Assembly: GCA_029261715.1 (NCBI GenBank)
Contig: JAJDAT010000049.1
Location: 248,001 to 312,000, forward strand
Reading direction: 5' to 3'
Length of the DNA: 64,000 nucleotides
Source of the DNA: Nitrospinia bacterium
Lineage (GTDB): Bacteria; Nitrospinota; Nitrospinia; Nitrospinales; JAJDAT01
The notes beneath the pieces are model-generated. The model was not told the DNA's origin, searched no databases, and saw nothing but the letters and a program-made list of their open reading frames with translations. The translations under genes and the position numbers were made by a program. Numbering within the stretch: position 1 is the stretch's first letter; the number at the start of each line of letters is the position of its first letter. Of the stretch, positions 24,521 through 32,642 are shown piece after piece.

Positions 24521-26116
24521 ATGGAACAGATTCTAGCTTTTATCGAAAATCTTAAAAATAGATACCAAGAATTTACAGCAGGTCAAAAAGGAGCTGTCTG
24601 GGCATTAGTAACCATAGGAATTTCTGCTTTGGTTGCGATGTCTTTTTGGGTTCAAGAACCTGATTTTCAACTTCTTTACTCGAATTTAGCCGCAGAGGAT
24701 GCTGCAGCTATAGTAGAAGATTTGAAAACTCAAAAGATACCTTATGAGTTAGGAGCTAGTGGGACCATTGTTAGGGTGCCTTCCAATAAAGTTCATGAAT
24801 TGCGTTTACAACTTGCTGCGAAAGGTTTGCCAGAAGGCGGCGAAGTGGGAATGGAATTATTTGAGGACTCCTCTCTTGGAATGACAGAATTCGTTCAAAA
24901 ATTAAGTTTTCAACGAGCATTAGAAGGTGAATTGATAAGAACAATTAAAGCGTTAGATTCAATCAGTCAAGCTCGAGTTCATTTAGTTATTCCGGAAGAT
25001 AATATCTTTCTTAGAGAAAAGCCTAAAGGTAAGGCCTCGGTTACTTTAAAAATTAAAACGGGACGAACCTTATCAGAAAGCCAAGTTCAAGGGATTGTTC
25101 ATTTGGTGTCAGGTAGCGTAAAAGGAATTTCTCCAGAAAATGTGGCTATTGTTGATATGAAAGGAAATATTCTTTCTGGAGATCAAAAGTCTTCCCGCGA
25201 GGCAATGATCACCGGGAGTAATTACAAGCATCAAAGAAACCTCGAAATGGAATTTGAAAATAGCGTTACTAAGATGTTAGAGAGCGCTTTAGGGTCAGGA
25301 AAAGTAATCGCTCGGGTAACTGCAAAACTCAATTTTGATAAAGTTGAAAGAACTGAAGAGATTTACGATCCTGAATCCCAAGTAATACGAAGCGAACAAA
25401 GAGCTACAGAAGCTGTTGTAGGAGCGACGCCTCCTGGCGGTGTGCCTGGCGTTCAGGCTTTACTACCGACAGGACAAACTCCAGGCGGCAAGGCTGGAAA
25501 TGCCGCAAAAAGAAATAATGAAAAACAAACGCTTAACTATGAAATTAATAAAGTAATTCGTCGAATTACCAAGCCAACTGGCGGACTCACCAATATTTCA
25601 GTAAGTGTTATGGTTGATGGAACGCTTGATCAGGATGGGGTTTATAAAGCAAGAACGCCGGAAGAAATGGCAACCTATCTAGATTTAGTTAAGCGTGCTG
25701 TTGGTTACAATGCTCAACGTGGCGATAAAATTAAAGTTGAAAATGTTCAATTTGATAAAACCCTGCAGTTGCAAGAAGCGGAACGTTTAAAGCAAGCTGA
25801 GCAATTGGAACTTGGTTTAGAAATTGGTAAAATATTATTAGGTTTCATCTTTGTTTTCTTGTTCTATACTCGATTAGTTCGACCTTTGGTTACTTGGATG
25901 ACCACAAGCGTAGAAGTAGTTCCTGAAGAAGGGGCCGCTCCTGAAATCCTAGCGACTGAGGAAGACCTAGAAGAGGAACGACAACGATTAGCTGAATTGG
26001 GACCAGCCGCTCAAGAAATCAGGAATGCCGTTAACGAATTTGTAGAAACAGACCCAGCGTTTTCCGCTAGCATTGTTCGTAAGTGGATGAGAGAACGCAA
26101 AGGGGTAGACGAGTAA
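24521..26116 (+). CDS. fliF: Flagellar MS-ring protein FliF
   Basis: A 531-residue protein of typical FliF length. An N-terminal membrane helix (residues about 24-43) is followed by the YscJ/RBM1-RBM2 modules (LQLLYSNLAAEDAAAIVEDL-like region, VSGSVKGISPENVAIVD) and the large periplasmic RBM3 beta-collar region. A second membrane helix lies near 435-455 (IGKILLGFIFVFLFYTRLV), then the cytoplasmic FliG-binding tail (ETDPAFSASIVRKWMRE). It forms the base ring for the export gate and rotor. The fliG gene starts 14 bases after its stop, behind AAGGAG. Confidence 0.97.
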   Translation: MEQILAFIENLKNRYQEFTAGQKGAVWALVTIGISALVAMSFWVQEPDFQLLYSNLAAEDAAAIVEDLKTQKIPYELGASGTIVRVPSNKVHELRLQLAAKGLPEGGEVGMELFEDSSLGMTEFVQKLSFQRALEGELIRTIKALDSISQARVHLVIPEDNIFLREKPKGKASVTLKIKTGRTLSESQVQGIVHLVSGSVKGISPENVAIVDMKGNILSGDQKSSREAMITGSNYKHQRNLEMEFENSVTKMLESALGSGKVIARVTAKLNFDKVERTEEIYDPESQVIRSEQRATEAVVGATPPGGVPGVQALLPTGQTPGGKAGNAAKRNNEKQTLNYEINKVIRRITKPTGGLTNISVSVMVDGTLDQDGVYKARTPEEMATYLDLVKRAVGYNAQRGDKIKVENVQFDKTLQLQEAERLKQAEQLELGLEIGKILLGFIFVFLFYTRLVRPLVTWMTTSVEVVPEEGAAPEILATEEDLEEERQRLAELGPAAQEIRNAVNEFVETDPAFSASIVRKWMRERKGVDE

Positions 26117-26130
26117 ATTAAGGAGAAAAA

Positions 26131-27141
26131 ATGGCTAGAGAATATACTGGACCTGAAAAAGCCGCAATTTTTTTGATGTCGTTAGGTGAAGAGCCTGCAG
26201 CTAAGGTTTTAGCGAATTTGGACGAACGGGAAATACAATCCATAGGTAACTACATGTCTGCCTTATCCGATGTAGATATTCAAACTATGGATAAAATTCG
26301 AAAAGAATTTCATGACGCTGTAGAGTCTGGTACTGGTGGTATTGGCTTAGGCGGCGTAGAGTTTTTAAAAGCAACTTTAATGAAAGCCTTAGATCCTGTT
26401 AAAGCGGCAGAAATTCTAAACAATATTTCTTCTCCCACAGATGAATTAGAAGGCGGTTTGGAAACAGTTAGGATGTTGGATCCTAGAACCATATCCAACT
26501 TTTTAGTGAACGAGCATCCTCAAACTGCCGCTATAATTATGGCTCATTTAGAACCTATTGTAGCGAGTTCAGTTTTAAAAGAACTTCCTGAAGATATGAG
26601 AACGGAAGTTGTTCATCGCCTTGCTACCTTAGAACGGGTTGCCCCTATGGTTATTAGAGAATTGGACGAAGCTCTGCAAAATGAATTACGCGCTTCGACT
26701 GCAGTTTCTGGTAGTAAAATGGGAGGCGTAGATAATGCGGCTAAAATTATGGGAACGTTAGATCGAACTACTGAGACTTCAATATTGACTGAGTTAGATG
26801 AAGTAGACCCTGATTTAGCGAACGAGATTAGGAATCTAAGGTTTACTTTTGAAGACGTTGTCAAAATCGACGATCATGGTTTACAAATGGTATTGAAGGA
26901 AGTAAACCAGGAAGATTTATTAATCGCCCTTAAAACTGCTAGCGATAAATTAAAAGATAAAATATTTAACAACATGTCAGAACGGGCGTCCATGATGCTT
27001 AAAGAAGATCTAGAAGCCATGGGGCCAAAAAAAATTAGCGAAGTAGAAACTAGTCAAGGTAAAGTAATTAATGTGTGTAAAAGGTTAGAAGAAGAAGGAA
27101 AAATTGTAATTGGCGGCGGAGCAGAGGATCAATATGTCTAA
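26131..27141 (+). CDS. fliG: Flagellar motor switch protein FliG
   Basis: A 336-residue rotor protein with the three FliG domains. The N-terminal FliF-binding domain begins TGPEKAAIFLMSLGEEPAAK. The middle domain contains NEHPQTAAIIMAHLEP, the EHPQT motif that binds FliM. The C-terminal torque domain has the charged helix around FEDVVKIDDHGLQMVLKEV. It sets rotation direction and transmits torque from the MotA stator. An AAGGAG site precedes the ATG, and the last 8 bases overlap fliH. Confidence 0.97.
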   Translation: MAREYTGPEKAAIFLMSLGEEPAAKVLANLDEREIQSIGNYMSALSDVDIQTMDKIRKEFHDAVESGTGGIGLGGVEFLKATLMKALDPVKAAEILNNISSPTDELEGGLETVRMLDPRTISNFLVNEHPQTAAIIMAHLEPIVASSVLKELPEDMRTEVVHRLATLERVAPMVIRELDEALQNELRASTAVSGSKMGGVDNAAKIMGTLDRTTETSILTELDEVDPDLANEIRNLRFTFEDVVKIDDHGLQMVLKEVNQEDLLIALKTASDKLKDKIFNNMSERASMMLKEDLEAMGPKKISEVETSQGKVINVCKRLEEEGKIVIGGGAEDQYV

Positions 27142-27982
27142 CGAATTCCAGGAAGACTTGAAAGGCAAATTGTCGGGAGGTTTTCAAAGAGATTTTCTTA
27201 AGAGCGAAACGGTTGAATCTGTTAAACCAAAAGAACAGTGGGAATACGAGCTTAAGGAGATTATCAACCCAGAAGAAGTTGGCGAGAAACGATTTGTTTA
27301 TGATTCCGACGACGCTCGTAATTTCGATCAAACAAACGTTAAACGCGCGCGCGAAGGCGTTAAAGAGATTCTTTCAGACGCTATCGATAAAGCCAAATTA
27401 AAGGCGACTCAGATAAGGGAAGAATCTCAGAAGTTAGGATATGATGAAGGTTATAAAGGGGGGTTTCAAAAGGGAGAAAATGAGTCCTCTCTTGAATTTG
27501 AGCCCTTTTTTAAAACATTTGATCAATGTGTCCGAGACCTAACTATTTTTAGAAAAAAGATGTATGGCAAAGTGGAAAGAGAAATGATGGAAATGGTGGT
27601 TGGTCTAACTAAGAAAATAGTCCACCATGAAATGAGTATTCGAGAAGATAGTATAAAAGATATGATTAGATTGGCTGTCGATTCGGTACTAGACAAGGAG
27701 ACTATGGTCATCAAAGTAAATCCTGCCGATAAAGGTTATGCTGAGAGTTTTAGACCTGAGTTACATTTGTTATTTGACGAAATTAGAAATATTACTTTTG
27801 AAGCTTCCCCTGCAATGGAACGTGGAGGATGTGTAATAGAAACGAACTTTGGAACTGTCGATGCACAGATTAAACATTTAGATGATGAAATCGATAAAAT
27901 TCTTAATTTAACTCCGCGGTCATTTGAAGAAGAAACTGATGTGGATGATGAGTTAGAGGAAGCTGAGCCCGATGGAAACTAG
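27134..27982 (+). CDS. fliH: Flagellar export regulator FliH
   Basis: A 282-residue FliH/YscL-type protein. The N-terminal half is charged and poorly conserved. A coiled region with glycine spacing (EESQKLGYDEGYKGGFQKGE) resembles the GxxxG repeats of FliH, and the C-terminal part (VGLTKKIVHHEMSIREDSI, VNPADKGYAE) is the ATPase-binding domain. FliH dimers bind FliI and hold it at the export gate. The start is the ATG at 27134, preceded by AGAGG, rather than an upstream TTG at 27110. It overlaps both fliG and fliI. Confidence 0.9.
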   Translation: MSNEFQEDLKGKLSGGFQRDFLKSETVESVKPKEQWEYELKEIINPEEVGEKRFVYDSDDARNFDQTNVKRAREGVKEILSDAIDKAKLKATQIREESQKLGYDEGYKGGFQKGENESSLEFEPFFKTFDQCVRDLTIFRKKMYGKVEREMMEMVVGLTKKIVHHEMSIREDSIKDMIRLAVDSVLDKETMVIKVNPADKGYAESFRPELHLLFDEIRNITFEASPAMERGGCVIETNFGTVDAQIKHLDDEIDKILNLTPRSFEEETDVDDELEEAEPDGN

Positions 27983-29291
27983 TATAGATATATCAAAGTA
28001 CCGATCTTTTATAGCCGATACTCGGTTAGTAAAAAAAAGCGGAAAGGTTAAAAGGATTGTTGGAATGATTATAGAGGGGGACGGTCCTCCCTGTGCCGTA
28101 GGAGCGACATGTACCATCTTTCCTTTGGGTGGAAAAGAACCTGTAAAAGCCCAAGTTGTTGGGTTTCAGGATAATAAGACGCTTTTAATGCCGTTAGGCG
28201 ATATATTTGGTATCGAACCTGGAAGCAAAATAGAAGCGGAAGAAGATTCTCCAAGTTTTTCTGTCACTCCCAATTTAATTGGGAGAGTTATTGATGGGAC
28301 AGGCGCGCCCTTAGACGGGAAAGGCCATATCCCACTAGGAGTTCAGTACCCTTTAATGGGAACCCCGATTAACCCTTTGGAAAGGAATCGTATTAACGAG
28401 CCTTTAAATATGGGAGTTCGCGCAATTAATGGATTATTGACATGCGCTAAAGGTCAACGCATTGGTATAATGGCCGGAACAGGAGTTGGTAAATCTGTTT
28501 TGATGGGAATGATTGCGCGTAATACCTCGGCGGACTTGAATGTAATTGCCTTAATAGGGGAAAGAGGACGAGAAGTTCGAGAGTTTATCGAAGAAAATTT
28601 AGGACCAGAAGGATTAAAAAAATCCATCGTTGTTGTTGCGACTTCGGATCAACCTCCTCCTGTCCGCTTGCGTGGAGCTTATATCGCTACTACGATAGCT
28701 GAATATTTCAGGGATCAGGGTAAACATGTAGTTTTGATGATGGACTCGGTTACCCGGTTTGCGATGGCGCAAAGAGAAATTGGTTTGTCCGCTGGAGAAC
28801 CCCCGACGACCCGAGGTTATACGCCATCCGTATTTTCTTTGTTGCCCAAGTTGCTAGAAAGGGCGGGGACTTCCAAGGCATCTGGAAGTATCACCGGACT
28901 TTATACTGTTTTAGTTGAAGGTGACGATTTGAGCGAGCCTGTAGCTGATTCTATTCGAGCGATTTTAGACGGGCATATTATACTTTCTAGAACGTTAGCG
29001 TCTCACAATCACTATCCGGCGATCGACGTTTTAAGTAGCATTAGTAGATTGATGATAGATGTTGCGTCGAAAGATCATCACCAAGATACAATGAAATTTA
29101 AAGATATTTTGGCGACTTACAAAGAAGCCGAAGACTTAATTAATATTGGAGCATACGCTAAAGGGAGTAACCCAAAAATAGATAGAGCTATGGAGAAAAT
29201 TGACGCTATGAATAATTTTCTTCGTCAGGGAATTATGGAAAAGTCCACTCTTGAAGAAAGTATTGGAGGATTAAGCCAAATTGTTAATTAA
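27972..29291 (+). CDS. fliI: Flagellar export ATPase FliI
   Basis: A 439-residue F1-beta-like ATPase of usual FliI length. It has Walker A (GIMAGTGVGKSVLMGM), the RGREVREF motif, Walker B (GKHVVLMMDSVTRFAMAQRE) and the PPTTRGYTPSVFSLLPKLLE stretch typical of type III export ATPases. It forms a hexamer below the export gate and helps unfold and deliver substrates. Its start lies within the last codons of fliH, giving translational coupling. Confidence 0.97.
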   Translation: METSIDISKYRSFIADTRLVKKSGKVKRIVGMIIEGDGPPCAVGATCTIFPLGGKEPVKAQVVGFQDNKTLLMPLGDIFGIEPGSKIEAEEDSPSFSVTPNLIGRVIDGTGAPLDGKGHIPLGVQYPLMGTPINPLERNRINEPLNMGVRAINGLLTCAKGQRIGIMAGTGVGKSVLMGMIARNTSADLNVIALIGERGREVREFIEENLGPEGLKKSIVVVATSDQPPPVRLRGAYIATTIAEYFRDQGKHVVLMMDSVTRFAMAQREIGLSAGEPPTTRGYTPSVFSLLPKLLERAGTSKASGSITGLYTVLVEGDDLSEPVADSIRAILDGHIILSRTLASHNHYPAIDVLSSISRLMIDVASKDHHQDTMKFKDILATYKEAEDLINIGAYAKGSNPKIDRAMEKIDAMNNFLRQGIMEKSTLEESIGGLSQIVN

Positions 29292-29320
29292 AATAACAAA
29301 CTTTTTAAAGAGAAAACATT

Positions 29321-29758
29321 ATGGCTTTTAAATTAGAAACTCTTTTAAAGATTAGGATTAATAGTGAAAATTCTTTAAAAAAGGAATTTTCAGAAATCCA
29401 GAATCATTTGATTTCTCAGCAAAAGAGACTCCAATTTATGGAAAACGTTACCAATAAAACAAAGGATAATTGGAACGCAGCCATGAGTCGTCAAGTAGAC
29501 CCTAGTATGTTGGAAGTTTATAATCAATTCTTTGATGGAATTGAGAGTCAAAAAAAACTTCAACAAAGTATAATTTCTGAGGTAGCCGAAAAGGCGGACG
29601 CTAAAAGAACCGTTTTGGCAGGAGCCATGCAAAAAAGAAAAACTTTGGAAATTCTAAAAGAAAAACAAATAAAAGAAGAGAAAGAAAGACGATTAAAAAT
29701 AGAAACGGCGATGTTGGACGAAGTTGCTACTTTGCAGTGGAACAGAAGGTCGCAATAA
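29321..29758 (+). CDS. fliJ: Flagellar export chaperone FliJ-like
   Basis: A 145-residue, highly charged, almost entirely coiled-coil protein beginning MAFKLETLLKIRIN, the usual FliJ opening (F-x-L-x-x-L/V-L-x-x-R). FliJ resembles the gamma subunit of F1 ATPase and sits in the centre of the FliI hexamer. Sequence similarity in this family is low, so gene order (directly after fliI) carries much of the call. It overlaps the next gene by one base (TAATG). Confidence 0.85.
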   Translation: MAFKLETLLKIRINSENSLKKEFSEIQNHLISQQKRLQFMENVTNKTKDNWNAAMSRQVDPSMLEVYNQFFDGIESQKKLQQSIISEVAEKADAKRTVLAGAMQKRKTLEILKEKQIKEEKERRLKIETAMLDEVATLQWNRRSQ

Positions 29759-30357
29759 TGCTTCGAACTTTTTTCTTTGGCTTAACTGTCTTCTTTTTTT
29801 ACTTTATGCCATTTTCCATTTCTGATTTTAAATTGTTAAGTTGGAAGCTGGGGCCGGAAATTGCTTTTGCGCAAATATCAGATAAAAAAGAGCCGAAAAC
29901 GGCAAAAAAGCCTCCAAATGTTTCTCAAAGACCGCAAAGCGTTAACATTGAAACACTTCGGCTTATCGAAAGAATTGAGTCAAAAACTAAAGAATTAAAG
30001 AGACGAGAAGAAGCTGTTAAGTTAAAGGAGCAACAGCTTAAAAATCTTGAGAAAAAAGTAGAAAAAGACTTAAAAAAAATTGAAGACGCGATAAACCAAG
30101 GGCAAGTATTACTTGGAATTTCTGAAGACTTAAATCAAGAAAACTTAGACCTTTTAGTAAATATTTATTCTTCTATGCGTCCTGAAGATGCGGCGCCTTT
30201 AATTGGCGCTTTAGATGAGCGCATTGGAATTCCAATAATTTCTCGTATGAAGAGTAAGATAGCGGCGCAAATTTTAAGTCAAATGGACCCAAAGGCAGTA
30301 AAAGTAATCAGCGAAAAGTTGGTAAATCCTGCGAAATATAAAGAACCAACACCTTAG
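29758..30357 (+). CDS. motE: MotE-like MgtE-N-domain periplasmic coiled-coil protein
   Basis: A 199-residue protein with an N-terminal membrane anchor or signal (LRTFFFGLTVFFFYFMPFS). A long coiled coil (about 70-130, Lys/Glu-rich) is followed by a C-terminal MgtE intracellular-N-like helical domain (IYSSMRPEDAAPLIGALDER, SKIAAQILSQMDPKAVK). This is the architecture of MotE, a periplasmic partner of the stator protein MotC in some bacteria, and of fli-operon proteins annotated only as MgtE-like. The ATG at 29758 overlaps the fliJ stop, so I choose it over a GTG at 29737. It ends the fli operon, one base from the convergent DUF502 gene. Confidence 0.75.
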   Translation: MLRTFFFGLTVFFFYFMPFSISDFKLLSWKLGPEIAFAQISDKKEPKTAKKPPNVSQRPQSVNIETLRLIERIESKTKELKRREEAVKLKEQQLKNLEKKVEKDLKKIEDAINQGQVLLGISEDLNQENLDLLVNIYSSMRPEDAAPLIGALDERIGIPIISRMKSKIAAQILSQMDPKAVKVISEKLVNPAKYKEPTP

Positions 30358-30358
30358 A

Positions 30359-31030
30359 TTAGAGTTTTTCTAAAGGGGGTGGTTCTTTTGATTGGTTTTT
30401 CGATATTTCAGGATTGTACATTCCCACCGAGACAATCATTTTTAATCCTTGTTCCACTGGAAAGTCTAAAGGAATAATTTTTTCTTTAGGTAAGATTACG
30501 GTAAAGCCGGTCGTAGGATTTGGAGTGGTTGGAACAAAAACATTTACAAAGCTCCCTCCCAGTTTACTTTCTATCTCTCCAAACGTATCACAACATATTA
30601 TTCCAAGGCTTTGTAGCCCTTCTCTTGGATAATCTAGCACAACGGCTTTTTGGAATTTTGGGGTTCCCGTTTCTGAAAAGGTTACCACTAGTTTTTTTAT
30701 AGCTATGTAGATATTTCGTACGAAAGGAATTCTTTGAACAAAAATATCACCGAAACTGACAAACTTTTTCCCATACCAATTAGTTGCAAAAAGACCGGCG
30801 ATAACAATCAGTATAAACAGAATGAAAAAGCCGGTTCCAGGGAGATAAAATTTATTGGGTATTTCAATGCCAGTTTTAAGTATTAGGTTGTTAATTACTG
30901 GAACCAACGATTCGTCTAGTCTGGAATTGACGAATGAAAAAAGAAAGTATGTTAGACCGGTAGGGATGACTACCAGAAGTCCTGCAATGATATTTTTTTT
31001 AATCTTTGTTTTGATAGAGGTCTGGGACAT
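30359..31030 (-). CDS. DUF502 family membrane protein
   Basis: A 223-residue protein with two membrane helices near the N terminus (NIIAGLLVVIPTGLTYFLFSF and FILFILIVIAGLFATNW) and a soluble C-terminal domain. IPFVRNIYIAIKKLVVTF, VVLDYPREGLQSLGIICCD and FVPTTPNPTTGFTVILPKE are highly typical of DUF502. The family is widespread and has no settled function; plant relatives are linked to membrane trafficking. It is tail-to-tail with motE, downstream of the MSHA-like genes, with a 124-base gap between. Confidence 0.9.
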   Translation of the reverse strand: MSQTSIKTKIKKNIIAGLLVVIPTGLTYFLFSFVNSRLDESLVPVINNLILKTGIEIPNKFYLPGTGFFILFILIVIAGLFATNWYGKKFVSFGDIFVQRIPFVRNIYIAIKKLVVTFSETGTPKFQKAVVLDYPREGLQSLGIICCDTFGEIESKLGGSFVNVFVPTTPNPTTGFTVILPKEKIIPLDFPVEQGLKMIVSVGMYNPEISKNQSKEPPPLEKL

Positions 31031-31154
31031 GAAAAAGCTATTTAAATAGTAAGGATTATTCTAATTTTATTTTAAGCTTTTTAAAATGCTTTAACAAGAG
31101 AGGTAATGAGATAAGGACGGTGTAGTGAAGTTGGAATTAATAATTCACAGAAAG

Positions 31155-32633
31155 CTAACCAACCAAGGACTCTAGATGGTTTTTTACTCGCGTTACTAAT
31201 TTTGGGTGGCGGTCGCCGCCAAGTTTGATAAACCTTCGGTAAAAATAAATGGCAGAGGTCATGTTGCCCATTTCTTCGTAAAGTAAACCTAAATTATAAT
31301 TTGTTCCTGGGTGTTCTGAATCTATTTTGAACGCTTTGTTATATACCGATTGGGCTTTTTCCAGCCAGTTTTGTTTTTTGTATATTATTCCTAAGTTATT
31401 ATAAGTTTCTAGATTGTCGGGTTCAGCCTGAATCGCCTTTTTGTAATTAGAAATAGCTCCTTTAATATTTCCCTTTTTATAATAGACGACTCCTATATTG
31501 TTATAGGCTTTTGAAAAATTAGGATCTATGTATAAAGCTCGCATAAACTGTTCAAGAGAAGCGTCATACATTCTTAACTTTTTATAAATTAATCCAATAT
31601 TGTTGTAGATTTCTGGATTTCTAGGATCTAATTCGGCGGCTTTTTGGTAATTGATCAAAGCTTCTTGATGATCTCCCGCTTCTTGATGGAAAGTTCCCAT
31701 GTTGAAGTAGTAATTTGAATCCTTAAAAATTTCAGGCGTCGTCGCTTTAGAAAGTGGAGGAGTGGACTCTAAACTTTTCATGGGAATCATTTCTTCGGGA
31801 GAAAAGTTCGCCATTTCCAATTTTTCTCGGCCCCCACCTGATATTTGTTCTAAAAATTCTTTCGGACTTAGAATGACAACATGTTTAATTTTTTCGTTTA
31901 GACTTTGTATATTAGACACGTTTGAGCTAGAGGTATTGGGTATTCGATTCTTCCGATATTTTTTCGCCGTTATTTTAGGGCCTCTTCTTATCTTGATCTC
32001 TAGGGGATGCAAATCTTTTACAGGAACAATTTCTGATGTTGTTCCTTGTTCGGAATTTGACATCTCATCTTCAGGTATTTCTATTTCAATCGGTTTTGCC
32101 TGAACCTGTGATTCTTTTTCCACCGCTGCAGGTTTGACCGGTTCATTTTCAGTAGGGTTTGAGCTTTCTGTATCGGTTGCAATATCGCTAGAATCTACAT
32201 CAGGTTCTGTTTGATCTAAGCTTTCGGCAGTTTGTGGAGGTACGAAAGGTTCTACTGTTTTAGTTTCTTTTACTGGGGGAACAGATGGAGCTGCAGGCTG
32301 TGGAGCTGAGGTCTGCGGAATTGGTTTAGGTTTTGGTTGCGCTGGAATTTTTGCGACTTGAGTTGGAATTTGTTTTTTACTTTTTAAACCCAGGGTTTCC
32401 CAAATAGATAGATCGGTAATTTTCACGCCTTTATCAAAAGCGCCAGAGAAAACTAGATAGGAAAAAACAATACCTAAGATTCCAATGGCTACCGCTTGCC
32501 CAAGCACTTTTTTGTCTGGAATCTTCCCAGAAGTCTTACCCTTTGACGCGATTAAATTAAACTGTGGGATTTTGGGTCCTAAAGATTCTTTAGCTTTTAA
32601 CGCTTTTTTAAGACTATCGGCTATTAAACTCAT
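31155..32633 (-). CDS. MshN/GspB-like anchor with TPR domain
   Basis: A 492-residue bitopic protein. The N terminus (SLIADSLKKALKAKES) resembles the ExeB/GspB/MshN opening. One membrane helix lies at about 45-65 (AVAIGILGIVFSYLVFSG), followed by a Pro/Glu/Thr-rich periplasmic linker. Residues about 305-490 carry at least five TPRs (NYYFNMGTFHQEAGDHQEAL, KAYNNIGVVYYKKGNIKGAI). In MSHA-type loci, MshN pairs with the ATPase MshM to couple the machine to the envelope. It starts 9 bases after the MshM-like gene, which supports that pairing. Assignment is by architecture and place; the TPR part alone would not define it. Confidence 0.75.
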   Translation of the reverse strand: MSLIADSLKKALKAKESLGPKIPQFNLIASKGKTSGKIPDKKVLGQAVAIGILGIVFSYLVFSGAFDKGVKITDLSIWETLGLKSKKQIPTQVAKIPAQPKPKPIPQTSAPQPAAPSVPPVKETKTVEPFVPPQTAESLDQTEPDVDSSDIATDTESSNPTENEPVKPAAVEKESQVQAKPIEIEIPEDEMSNSEQGTTSEIVPVKDLHPLEIKIRRGPKITAKKYRKNRIPNTSSSNVSNIQSLNEKIKHVVILSPKEFLEQISGGGREKLEMANFSPEEMIPMKSLESTPPLSKATTPEIFKDSNYYFNMGTFHQEAGDHQEALINYQKAAELDPRNPEIYNNIGLIYKKLRMYDASLEQFMRALYIDPNFSKAYNNIGVVYYKKGNIKGAISNYKKAIQAEPDNLETYNNLGIIYKKQNWLEKAQSVYNKAFKIDSEHPGTNYNLGLLYEEMGNMTSAIYFYRRFIKLGGDRHPKLVTRVKNHLESLVG

Positions 32634-32642
32634 AGCGGTCTC

